Shown one piece after another: positions 8,271 through 15,439 of a stretch of DNA of 64,000 nt. Position 1 is the first letter of the stretch. The number at the start of each line of letters is the position of its first letter. Source of the DNA: Saccharopolyspora indica (GTDB lineage Bacteria; Actinomycetota; Actinomycetes; Mycobacteriales; Pseudonocardiaceae); contig NZ_JAQGLB010000021.1 of NCBI RefSeq assembly GCF_027853965.1, positions 1 through 64,000 of the forward strand, in the 5' to 3' direction. Made by a program: the position numbers and the translations under genes. The notes beneath the pieces are model-generated. The model was not told where the DNA came from, ran no database searches, and was given only the letters and a program-made list of their open reading frames with translations.

Positions 8271-8615
8271 ATGGCGGAGAAGTTTCGGGTCGAACCCGAG
8301 CAACTGCGGGGCTATTCGGGCATGTTGGACCGCAACGCCCAGCACTTCCTGACGATCCGCGAGCACGCCGAGACCAAGGGCTCCGACACCAGCGGGTTCA
8401 CCGGGGTCCTCGCGCTGCTGCAGCCCGTGGTGATCGCGGTCGGCAAGCTGTACGGAGAAACCCTCGAGTTCGCCAACGAGCGGCTGACCGGTGTGTCGGA
8501 CGCCCTCAAGGAATCCGCCGAGGTCTACGAGAAGGAGGACCAGGCCAACTCCGAGCGGATCAAGCAGGTCGAGTCGATCATGGGTGAGGCCACCAGCCTC
8601 GGGGGGCGCAAGTGA
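8271..8615 (+). CDS. EspC-like type VII secretion-associated protein
   Basis: 114 residues, almost wholly alpha-helical, starting MAEKFRVEPEQLRGYSGMLD. This opening resembles the EspC/DUF2580 family of small ESX-secreted helical-hairpin proteins. The ATG at 8271 has GGAGGAGAG directly before it. The stop overlaps the next start (GTGA), so the two genes are coupled. It is the first gene of a four-gene operon. No ESX core gene is in the window, so export would need a secretion system encoded elsewhere. Confidence 0.72.
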   Translation: MAEKFRVEPEQLRGYSGMLDRNAQHFLTIREHAETKGSDTSGFTGVLALLQPVVIAVGKLYGETLEFANERLTGVSDALKESAEVYEKEDQANSERIKQVESIMGEATSLGGRK

Positions 8616-9496
8616 GCGGATACGCCGACACCCAGGATCCCGCCGCGGTGCTCAACGCCGCCGCCCAGAACCGGCCCGGGCTGCAGTCCACCAAGGAGCT
8701 CATCGAGGCGGCCGGGTGGAAGCTGCAGAGCGTCAACTGGGTCTACGAGAAGGTCACCGGCGAGAACCTCGTCGACTCGTTGATCAAGCCGCTGCTCGGC
8801 GACTTCGAGAAGATCGACGAGAACGCGGCCGCCTGGAGCAACATCGCCAAGGCCCTCGACGCCGTGCGCAACAACCTCAACGCCGGGCTCCAGGAGCTGG
8901 AGCCGCACTGGGAGGGCGAGGCCGCGCAGAACTTCGAGAAGCACATCAGCGTGGTGTGGACCGTCGGCATCGAGGCGGATTCGCAGGTCGCCAAGCTGAT
9001 CGGCGACCGGTTCCAGAACACCGCCGACACCTGCCGGATGATGTGCAACACCGCGATGTCCCTGCTGGACATCCTGATCGGCCTGCTGATGGACGCCGCG
9101 ATCAAGGCCGCTTTCCCGCCCGCGTGGGCCACCGTCGTGCTGATGGTCAAGAATGCCATCGACATCGTCGACGCGATCCGGCGGATCATCACCCAGGTCC
9201 AGCAGATCATCGAGGGCGTCAAGTCGATGATCGACGGCATCGTGGGGATGGGGACGGCGTTGATGAAGATCAAGGACGTCAACAACGTCAACGACGCCAT
9301 GAACGTCCTCGACGAGACCCAGGACGCCAAGCAGAAGATCGACGACGGCAAGAAGGCGGTCAAGACCGGCGCCGTGGGTGCGGCGATGGCCGGTGCCGGT
9401 GGTGCGTGGGCCGGTCGCGGCTTGAGCAAGGGCGCGAGCTCGTTGCGGTCCGGCGGGACCGGGGGACCGAACACAGCCGGGGGAGCGGGCGAGTGA
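8612..9496 (+). CDS. WXG100-like type VII secretion substrate, extended
   Basis: 294 residues with a GTG start overlapping the previous stop by 4 nt. LEPHWEGEAAQNF near residues 90-102 is a W-x-G turn between helices, as in WXG100 proteins. A hydrophobic stretch lies near 145-180, followed by an amphipathic helix and a Gly/Ala/Ser-rich tail. It is about three times the length of a plain WXG100 protein and may be the carrier or pore-like partner of the EspC-like protein. A similar WxG-type protein (50024-50725) sits in a comparable position in the second locus. Confidence 0.7.
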   Translation: MSGYADTQDPAAVLNAAAQNRPGLQSTKELIEAAGWKLQSVNWVYEKVTGENLVDSLIKPLLGDFEKIDENAAAWSNIAKALDAVRNNLNAGLQELEPHWEGEAAQNFEKHISVVWTVGIEADSQVAKLIGDRFQNTADTCRMMCNTAMSLLDILIGLLMDAAIKAAFPPAWATVVLMVKNAIDIVDAIRRIITQVQQIIEGVKSMIDGIVGMGTALMKIKDVNNVNDAMNVLDETQDAKQKIDDGKKAVKTGAVGAAMAGAGGAWAGRGLSKGASSLRSGGTGGPNTAGGAGE

Positions 9497-9531
9497 CCGC
9501 GTCGCGACGAGGGCGGGAAAGGACGTAACGA

Positions 9532-10014
9532 GTGTCGAATCCGTTGGACAACCCGAATCTCCGCGTGCTCACCGAGCAGCTCGATGCCGCGCTGGCCGAG
9601 GGCAAGCGGGTCGCCGAGGAAGCGGCCCAGATCGGCCGGTACGCCCCGGCGTTCACCGACGAGGACCTCGCCGAGATCGAGCAGTTCGCGCGCGGCGACC
9701 AGGCGCCGCCCGAGCTCCGGGACCTGCAGCGGCGCATCGACGCCGGTGAGCTGTCCTGGCAGGACGTCCGCGCCGGGCGGGTCGCGGACGACCCCGGAGT
9801 GCTGCGCGGACTTTCCGCGGGCATGCCGGCGTTCGAGGAAGCGCACACGTTGTTGCGCGAAGGCCACGACGTCGACGAAGTCATCGCCGCCAGGGAACCG
9901 GCGCCGGAGCAGCCCGTCGCTTCGGACGCGCCGCCGCGGCCCGCCGAGCCGAACTGGGACGATCCCGATGACCTCGGGAACAACAGCTGGATGGACCGAC
10001 CGAGCCAGTGGTGA
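9532..10014 (+). CDS. hypothetical helical protein, type VII locus
   Basis: 160 residues from a GTG at 9532. An N-terminal coiled-coil-like region (residues 10-70) is rich in Glu/Ala/Leu. A charged helical middle follows, then a Pro-rich acidic tail ending WMDRPSQW. There is no signal peptide or membrane segment. It is probably cotranscribed with its neighbours (35-nt gap before it, overlap after). I recognise no family. Context suggests a cytosolic accessory or chaperone for the substrates upstream. Confidence 0.65.
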   Translation: MSNPLDNPNLRVLTEQLDAALAEGKRVAEEAAQIGRYAPAFTDEDLAEIEQFARGDQAPPELRDLQRRIDAGELSWQDVRAGRVADDPGVLRGLSAGMPAFEEAHTLLREGHDVDEVIAAREPAPEQPVASDAPPRPAEPNWDDPDDLGNNSWMDRPSQW

Positions 10015-10454
10015 CCAAGCCCCGTCGGCTGCTGCTGCCGGGCTGTCTGCTGGTGGTGCTCAGCGCGCTGTTCGGCATCGCCGGAATCGGCGTGATCGTG
10101 GCCGGGTCGGTGTCCGGCATCGCGGTCGACCGCGCTGAGCCGCACCGGTGGACGACCGGTGACGTGGTGCTGCAGTTCAACCGCTTCGGCACCTGCGAGG
10201 TGGTTCCCGAGGCGGGGCCGGCCCGGAAGGTCGAACCGCAGCGGCAGGTCGAGGAGATCGAGGTGCCGCGCTGGTTCTCCGGCCCCGCCTCGATCACCTG
10301 CGACCAGCCGGTGACCGCGTGGCAGGGAACTGCTGCCGGGCTGCGGTCGTTTGTCTCCTCCGCGGCGTTCGAGTACGGCCTGGCGACCGCGGTCGTGCTG
10401 CCGTTGCTGGGACTGGTGGTGCTGCTCGTCCGGCGCCGCGGCGCGCCGCGCTGA
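10011..10454 (+). CDS. two-TM membrane protein, type VII locus
   Basis: 147 residues from the GTG at 10011 (the GTG at 10008 is equally possible); it overlaps the previous stop. One transmembrane helix lies at residues 7-35 and a second near 116-138, ending in RRRGAPR. The roughly 80-residue loop between them has two cysteines and probably faces outside the cell. The stop directly abuts the stop of the convergent benE gene, with no terminator between. Function is unknown. Confidence 0.65.
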   Translation: MTKPRRLLLPGCLLVVLSALFGIAGIGVIVAGSVSGIAVDRAEPHRWTTGDVVLQFNRFGTCEVVPEAGPARKVEPQRQVEEIEVPRWFSGPASITCDQPVTAWQGTAAGLRSFVSSAAFEYGLATAVVLPLLGLVVLLVRRRGAPR

Positions 10455-11627
10455 TCAGCTCCGCCGCCGCATGACCAGGTGCGCGGCCACGCCGGCGAGC
10501 AGTCCCCAGAACACCGAGGCGATGCCGAACAGCGTCAGTCCCGAGGCCGTGACCAGGAACGCGATCAGCGCAGCGGTGCGGCTGTCGGCGTCCTCGGTGG
10601 CCTTGGCCAGCGAACCGCCGATGGTGTCGAGCAGCCCGATCCCGGCCAGCGCGGTGATCAGCGCCAGCGGGAACGCCGCGATGAGGCTGCCCAGCGTCGC
10701 GCCGAAGATGCCCAGCAGGAGGTAGCAGACGCCGGAGGCGATGCTCGCCTTGTAGCGCTGCGCCGGATCCTCGTGGGCGTCGCGGCCCATGCACAGCGCG
10801 GCGGTGATCGCCGCCAGGTTGATGCCGAAGCAGCCCAGCGGCGCGAGCACCACGTTCACCGCACCGGTCCAGGACAGCAGCGGTGACACCGGGGTCGAGT
10901 AGCCGTGCGTCCGCAGGGTGACGACGCCGGGCAGGTTCTGCGAGGTCATGGTGATGACGAACAGCGGGATCGCGATGCTGATCGTGGTGTGCAGCGACCA
11001 GCTCGGCCACACCCACACCGGAGCGGCCAGCGCGATCTCGACGCCGCCGAGCCGCAGCGAACCCTGCGCGCCGGTGAGCGCGACGCCCACCACCAGCGCG
11101 ATGAGCACCGCGTAGCGCGGCAGCAAGCGCTTGCCGAGCAGGTAGCCCGCCAGCATCGCCGCGACGAGCCAGAACTGGTCCTGCATGGTGGTGAACACGC
11201 CGATGCCGAACTGCAGCAGCACCCCGCCGAGCAGGGCGGCGGCGATCGAGGCGGGGATCAGGTCCACCGCGCGCTCGAACCAGCCGGTCAGCCCCACCAC
11301 GACGGTCAGCGCGGCGGCCAGCAGGAACGCGCCGACGGCCTCGGACATCGAAACGCCGTGACCGCTCGTGGCCAGCAGCGCGGCACCGGGTGTCGACCAG
11401 GCGAGCACGACGGGAGCCCGGTAGCGCAGCGACAGCGCGATCGAGGTGACGCCGATGCCCACGCCCAGGGCGAGGATCCAGGAGGCGATCTCGGCGGGCC
11501 CGGCGCCGAGCGCGCGAGCGGCCTGGAAGACGATGGCCGCCGAACTGACCACCCCGACCAGCGTGGTGATGCCACCGGCGACCAGAGTGGACGCCGAAGC
11601 GGTGGGGAGTCGTTGACGCAACTGCAC
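10455..11627 (-). CDS. benE: BenE family aromatic-acid/H+ symporter
   Basis: A 390-residue integral membrane protein with about 12 hydrophobic segments. It aligns with the BenE (benzoate/H+ symporter) family: WSTPGAALLATSG near residue 75 and PLGCFGINLAAITAALCMGRDAHEDP near 270 are typical family blocks. The GTG at 11627 is chosen because it gives the usual family length. It is divergent from an XRE-cupin regulator with a palindrome between the two starts. No benzoate-degrading gene is nearby, so the substrate is only inferred. Confidence 0.85.
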   Translation of the reverse strand: MQLRQRLPTASASTLVAGGITTLVGVVSSAAIVFQAARALGAGPAEIASWILALGVGIGVTSIALSLRYRAPVVLAWSTPGAALLATSGHGVSMSEAVGAFLLAAALTVVVGLTGWFERAVDLIPASIAAALLGGVLLQFGIGVFTTMQDQFWLVAAMLAGYLLGKRLLPRYAVLIALVVGVALTGAQGSLRLGGVEIALAAPVWVWPSWSLHTTISIAIPLFVITMTSQNLPGVVTLRTHGYSTPVSPLLSWTGAVNVVLAPLGCFGINLAAITAALCMGRDAHEDPAQRYKASIASGVCYLLLGIFGATLGSLIAAFPLALITALAGIGLLDTIGGSLAKATEDADSRTAALIAFLVTASGLTLFGIASVFWGLLAGVAAHLVMRRRS

Positions 11628-11640
11628 TGGAATCCGTCCG

Positions 11641-11654
11641 TTCTGTATATGGAA
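11641..11654. promoter_or_regulatory. candidate XRE-cupin operator
   Basis: TTCTGTATATGGAA is an imperfect palindrome (TTC, central TATA, GAA) between the divergent benE and XRE-cupin genes. It lies 13 bp before the benE start, well placed for repression and autoregulation. Confidence 0.45.
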
Positions 11655-11678
11655 CGACGGCGATGCTAGGAGGAAGCG

Positions 11679-12242
11679 GTGGAGCTGGTCAAGGTGGTGG
11701 GGGCGAACCTGCGCGCGGCCCGCGCCGAGCGCGAGCTGTCGTTGTCGGAGACCGCGCGGCGGGCGGGGATCGGCAAGGCGACGCTGTCGGAGCTGGAGGC
11801 CGGGCGCCGCAATCCCACGCTGGAAACCCTCTACGCGCTGGCCGGGGTCCTCGGCGTTCCCCTGGGGCGGCTGCTGGTCGCGGAGCCGGAGCCCGACGCG
11901 GAGCCCGCCGTGGTGGTCAACCGCGCCGGCGGTGCGGAGCTGTCCGGGCAGGTGGTGGAGGTGCAGCTGATGGACCGGGTGGTCGCGGGCGGGCAGCGCC
12001 AGGAGATCTACCGGCTGCGCGTGCGCGCGGGTTCCAAGTACGTCTCCGCCGCGCACCGCCCGCGCGTGGTCGAGCAGCTGCTGGTGCACTCCGGAACCCT
12101 GGTCACCGGACCGGAATCGGCCCCGGAGACCCTCGGTCCCGGCGACTACATCCGCTTCGACGGCGGAGTGGACCACGTCTACCAGGCTCCGGCCGACGAC
12201 GTCCTCGCGACGCTGGTGATGCGCTACCCCGACCCGGCCTGA
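11679..12242 (+). CDS. XRE-family regulator with C-terminal cupin
   Basis: 187 residues. An N-terminal Cro/CI-type helix-turn-helix (residues 8-62, including KATLSELEAGRRNP) is followed by a double-stranded beta-helix cupin (about 105-180, with LLVHSGTL and LGPGDYIRF). This two-domain form is common for regulators of small-molecule uptake, where the cupin senses a ligand. The GTG start follows AGGAGGAAG. Divergent placement makes benE the likely target. Confidence 0.88.
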   Translation: MELVKVVGANLRAARAERELSLSETARRAGIGKATLSELEAGRRNPTLETLYALAGVLGVPLGRLLVAEPEPDAEPAVVVNRAGGAELSGQVVEVQLMDRVVAGGQRQEIYRLRVRAGSKYVSAAHRPRVVEQLLVHSGTLVTGPESAPETLGPGDYIRFDGGVDHVYQAPADDVLATLVMRYPDPA

Positions 12243-12257
12243 GATGGCTCGGGGAGT

Positions 12258-12337
12258 GTTTCCGCTGTTCAGGCCCCGTGAGCGTTTTGTGGTGTTATAG
12301 CACCACAAAACGCTCACGGGCCATCACCTGCCAAAAC
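12258..12337. repeat. 80-bp nested inverted repeat, copy A1
   Basis: The core at 12275-12320 is a perfect inverted repeat with 20-bp arms starting CCCGTGAGCGTTTTGTGG and a 6-nt loop. Outer flanks GTTTCC at 12258 and GCCAAAAC ending at 12337 form a second, weaker arm. Copies of the same length and design lie at 30668-30747 and 59708-59787. It could act as a terminator for the XRE-cupin gene, but the conserved outer arms suggest a mobile or REP-like element. Confidence 0.8.
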
Positions 12338-12396
12338 CTTCGTGCGGCCGAGGCATCAGTGGTGAGTCGTCCTTGGCGGAGCCCGGCCGTGGAGCG

Positions 12397-12440
12397 GAGT
12401 GAGCACTCACTTCGTCCTTGACGGAGTGAGTGCTCACTCC
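12397..12440. promoter_or_regulatory. twin TetR operators upstream of TetR gene
   Basis: Two palindromes share GTGAG/CTCAC arms with a 2-bp spacer: 12397-12412 (spacer CA) and 12425-12440 (GAGTGAG/CTCACTC arms, spacer TG). Their centres are 28 bp apart. A TACGGT -10 candidate follows at 12442-12447, giving a leaderless or nearly leaderless transcript for the TetR gene at 12455. This suits autoregulation. Confidence 0.55.
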
Positions 12441-12454
12441 GTACGGTGGTGGGC

Positions 12455-13093
12455 ATGGGTGAGACGACGCGGCGCCGGGCGCCGGGGATGAGTCCGGAGG
12501 AGCGGCGGGCGATGATCATCGCTGCCGCGATTCCGCTGGTGGCCGAGTACGGGGCGGCGGTGACGACCAAGCAGGTGGCGCGGGCGGCCGGGATCGGGGA
12601 GGCGACCATCTTCCGGGTTTTCGAGGACAAGGACGAGCTGATCTCGTCGTGCATGGAGGAAGCGCTCCGGCCGGATCAGGTGACGCGGGAGATCGGTTCG
12701 ATCTCGCTCGACGACCCGCTGGCCGACCGGCTCCGCGCCGCGGCGGATGCGCTGGCCGCGCACCTGGAGCGGATCGGCGCGTTGGCCGGTGCGCTGCACG
12801 CCACCGGGCACCCGAGCGGTGCGCGCAACGCCATGGCGGGCAAGCTCCGGATGAAGCGCGCGAAGGAGCGGCCGAACCCCGAGGACCGGGATGGCGGGCG
12901 CCAGGTGCGCGATGCGGTGGCCGAGCTCTTCGAACCGGAGCGGGATTCGCTGCGGCTGCCGCCGGAGAAGCTCACCGCGATGTTCATCGGATTCCTGTAC
13001 ACGCGCGGGCGCATGGGCGGCGAATCCGCCGGGGTGGAACCCGCCGAGCTCGTCGACCTCTTCCTGCACGGTGCGCTGGTGGAAGCGGCATGA
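12455..13093 (+). CDS. TetR family transcriptional regulator
   Basis: 212 residues. The TetR helix-turn-helix spans about residues 18-65, with TTKQVARAAGIGEATIFRVF as the recognition region. The C-terminal domain is helical with no recognisable ligand class. The ATG at 12455 is the first in-frame ATG after a -10-like box. Its targets are unknown. Twin palindromes upstream suggest it controls itself. The VOC gene 120 bp downstream may be cotranscribed or separately controlled. Confidence 0.85.
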   Translation: MGETTRRRAPGMSPEERRAMIIAAAIPLVAEYGAAVTTKQVARAAGIGEATIFRVFEDKDELISSCMEEALRPDQVTREIGSISLDDPLADRLRAAADALAAHLERIGALAGALHATGHPSGARNAMAGKLRMKRAKERPNPEDRDGGRQVRDAVAELFEPERDSLRLPPEKLTAMFIGFLYTRGRMGGESAGVEPAELVDLFLHGALVEAA

Positions 13094-13214
13094 CGCCCCT
13101 GTGCGCCAACCTGAGCCCTGCTCAACCGCACCTCAGGGGACCGTGGTGCAACCGCACAACGCAAGATCAATCCGGACGCGACCACCGCTGAAAAACGCGG
13201 AGAGGCGGGACTGC
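13089..13214 (+). repeat. duplicated leader element, copy 1
   Basis: This stretch, from the TetR stop to the VOC start, aligns along its length with 38469-38609, which lies between another TetR gene and a PAP2-like gene. Shared blocks include CCTGCTC-ACCGC, a GGGGA/GGGAACCGTG block, TGCAAC and AACGCGGAG-GGCGG. The last block includes the ribosome-binding site. No coding potential is evident. It may be a conserved promoter/operator module. Confidence 0.55.
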
Positions 13215-13589
13215 ATGACCATCACCCTGAACCACACCATCGTTCCGGCTCGGGACAACGCGGCGGCGGCCGACTTCCTGGCCGGGATCCTCGGCCTGCG
13301 CCGCCTGCCGCCGGACGGCTTCGACGGGAAGTTCGCCCCGGTAGAGGTCAACGATTCCCTGACCCTGCAGTTCATGGCGGTGCCGGGCGCCGAACCGCAC
13401 CACCTCGCGTTCGACGTGACGCCCGAGGACTTCGACGAGATCCTCGCCCGCCTCCGCGAAGGCGGCGTCGCCTTCGGCAGCAGTCCGATGGAACCGGACA
13501 ACGGGCGGATCGACCACCCGCTGTGCCCCCGAGGCCTGTTCTTCTGCGACGAGACCGGAAACCTCTACGAGGTCATGTCCCCGGCCTGA
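13215..13589 (+). CDS. VOC (glyoxalase/dioxygenase-fold) family protein
   Basis: 124 residues with a single vicinal-oxygen-chelate fold. His7 (LNHTIV), His56-His57 (PHHLAF) and Glu near residue 119 (LYEVMSP) are in the usual metal-ligand positions. The N-terminal pattern NAAAADFLAGILGL is typical of small VOC proteins acting on small organic molecules. The ATG follows a GAGGCGGGA site. The reaction is unknown; candidates include detoxification or an aromatic dioxygenase-like role. Confidence 0.82.
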   Translation: MTITLNHTIVPARDNAAAADFLAGILGLRRLPPDGFDGKFAPVEVNDSLTLQFMAVPGAEPHHLAFDVTPEDFDEILARLREGGVAFGSSPMEPDNGRIDHPLCPRGLFFCDETGNLYEVMSPA

Positions 13590-13599
13590 TCCGGGGCCG

Positions 13600-13642
13600 C
13601 GATTTCAATGGAAATCTCCACGTCCGATTTCCATTGAAATCG
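13600..13642. terminator. paired ATTTC-GAAAT palindromes forming a hairpin
   Basis: GATTTCAATGGAAATC (13601-13616) and its reverse complement GATTTCCATTGAAATC (13626-13641) form 17-bp arms with a 9-nt loop 11 nt after the VOC stop. Each arm is itself nearly palindromic. Confidence 0.6.
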
Positions 13643-13682
13643 GACGACCCCGCGCGGCGGAACCGGAAATACCGCGCAAAAG

Positions 13683-13723
13683 GCGAAGGCCCCTCCAGGG
13701 CGGGGGACCGGAGGGGCCTTCGC
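13683..13723. terminator. intrinsic-type terminator hairpin between convergent genes
   Basis: 14-bp perfect arms GCGAAGGCCCCTCC and GGAGGGGCCTTCGC with a 13-nt loop. It sits between the VOC gene and the convergent choline oxidase gene and could serve both. Confidence 0.7.
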
Positions 13724-13823
13724 AGCTACCGAACACCAAGCTGCTTTCGGGGAACAGCACCGGCTTCGGCATCGATCGGGTGAGATCTTTCGGAGGTGCG
13801 GGGCGCGGTGGCCCCGCACCGGG

Positions 13824-15371
13824 TCAGCTGTTGTCCTGCTTCAGCATGTCCGAGCACTTCTCACCGATGGCCATGGTGGTGATGTTCGGGTTCACCGCCA
13901 CCAGGAACGGCATCGCCGAGGCGTCCGCGACGCGCAGGCCCTGCACGCCCTTGACCCGCAGCCGCGCGTCCAGCGGCTTGGTCGGGTCGTCGTCGGCACC
14001 CATCGGCACCGAGGCCGCCGGGTGGTAGACGGTGTTGTGGGTGCGCTTGAGGTAGTCGGCGATCTCGTCGTCGGTGCGCACGTCCGGGCCGGGGAACAGC
14101 TCCGCGCCCGCCCACTCCTGCATCGCGGGCCGGGCCACGATCTCGCGGGCCAGCTTGATGCCCTCGGTCATCACCCGGATGTCGTGCGGGTCGGTGAAGT
14201 ACCGCGGGTCGACCTTCGGCTTGTCCCGGAAGTCGCGGCTGCGCAGCCGCACCGTGCCGGTGGAGCGGGCGCGGGTGACGTTCGGGGTCAGGCAGAAGCT
14301 GTTCTCCGAGGTCGGGTAGCCCTGCCGCACGGTGTGCATGTCGAAGGGCACCGAACCGTAGTGGAACATCAGGTCCGGCCGGTCCAGCCCGGGCTCGGTG
14401 GTGGTGAAGATGCCGATCTCCCACCACTGCGTCGAGTCGGTGACCATCGGCTGCTTGGCGTCCCAGCTGATCACGCCCTCCGGGTGGTCCTGGAGGCTGG
14501 AGCCGACGCCGGGGGAGTCCACCAGCACGTCGATGCCGAACTCGCGCAGGTGCTCGCCGGGGCCGATGCCCGAGAGCATCAGCAGCTTCGGGGTGTCGAT
14601 GGCGCCCGCGGAGAGCACCACCTCGCGGCTGGCGGTGACCGTGCGGGTGTGGATCAGGTCGGCGTCCAGGTACTGCACGCCGGTGGCGCGGGTGCCGGTG
14701 AAGGTCACCTTCTTGGCCCACGCCTGGGTGCGGATCTCCAGGTTCGGCCGGTCCAGGTTCGGGTGCAGGTAGGACACCGAGGACGAGGAGCGGGTGCCGT
14801 CCTCGCGGGCGTTGATCTGGAACCAGTTGGCCCCGTGCACCACGGTCTTGCCGGAGTTGAACTCCGTGGTCGGGATGCCCTGCTGCTCGCAGGCCCGCAG
14901 CAGCGCGGCGCCGCACGGGTCCTCCGGCGGGACGCTGCGGATGGTCACCGGGCCGCTGCGGCCGTGGTGGTCACCCGGCCCGTCGTTGGTCTCCAGCCGC
15001 TTGTACAGCGGGAAGACGTCCTTGGCGCCCCAGCCGGTGGCGCCCATCGACTCCCACTCGTCGAGGTCCTCGGCCGGGGCCCAGAACGCGATGCAGGAGT
15101 TGTGCGAGGAACAGCCGCCGAGCACCCTGGCCCGCGCGTGCCGCATGAAGGAGTTGCCGTTCTCCTGGGGTTCGATCAGGTAGTCCCAGTCGTAGCCGGA
15201 CTCCAGCAGCGCCATCCAGCGCTTGAGCTCCAGGATCGCCTTGTCGCCCACGTCCGACGGCCCGGCCTCCAGCAGGCACACGGTGACGTCCGGGTCCTCC
15301 GAGAGCCGCGCCGCGACCGCCGCGCCCGCGCTGCCGCCGCCGACCACCACGTAGTCGAACTGGTCTGTCAT
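13824..15371 (-). CDS. codA: choline oxidase (GMC oxidoreductase)
   Basis: A 515-residue flavoenzyme closely resembling Arthrobacter globiformis choline oxidase over its length. GGGSAGAAVAARLSEDP near residue 11 is the FAD site. GGCSSHNSCIAFWAP near 85-98 holds the His90 that in choline oxidase carries covalent FAD, plus the active-site Ser92. WWEIGIF matches the Glu that binds the trimethylammonium group. YHPAASV (His450) and NPNIT (Asn494/496) match the catalytic His-Asn pair. Choline oxidase makes glycine betaine from choline in two steps with H2O2. It is last in an operon with a permease and an aldehyde dehydrogenase. Betaine supply for osmoprotection or carbon use is the likely role. Confidence 0.88.
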   Translation of the reverse strand: MTDQFDYVVVGGGSAGAAVAARLSEDPDVTVCLLEAGPSDVGDKAILELKRWMALLESGYDWDYLIEPQENGNSFMRHARARVLGGCSSHNSCIAFWAPAEDLDEWESMGATGWGAKDVFPLYKRLETNDGPGDHHGRSGPVTIRSVPPEDPCGAALLRACEQQGIPTTEFNSGKTVVHGANWFQINAREDGTRSSSSVSYLHPNLDRPNLEIRTQAWAKKVTFTGTRATGVQYLDADLIHTRTVTASREVVLSAGAIDTPKLLMLSGIGPGEHLREFGIDVLVDSPGVGSSLQDHPEGVISWDAKQPMVTDSTQWWEIGIFTTTEPGLDRPDLMFHYGSVPFDMHTVRQGYPTSENSFCLTPNVTRARSTGTVRLRSRDFRDKPKVDPRYFTDPHDIRVMTEGIKLAREIVARPAMQEWAGAELFPGPDVRTDDEIADYLKRTHNTVYHPAASVPMGADDDPTKPLDARLRVKGVQGLRVADASAMPFLVAVNPNITTMAIGEKCSDMLKQDNS

Positions 15372-15439
15372 TGTCCGAATCTCCGTTTCTTTCTCCGCAG
15401 GTTCCGGTCATCTCGCCCACCCGTGCGAGGTGCCGGACC

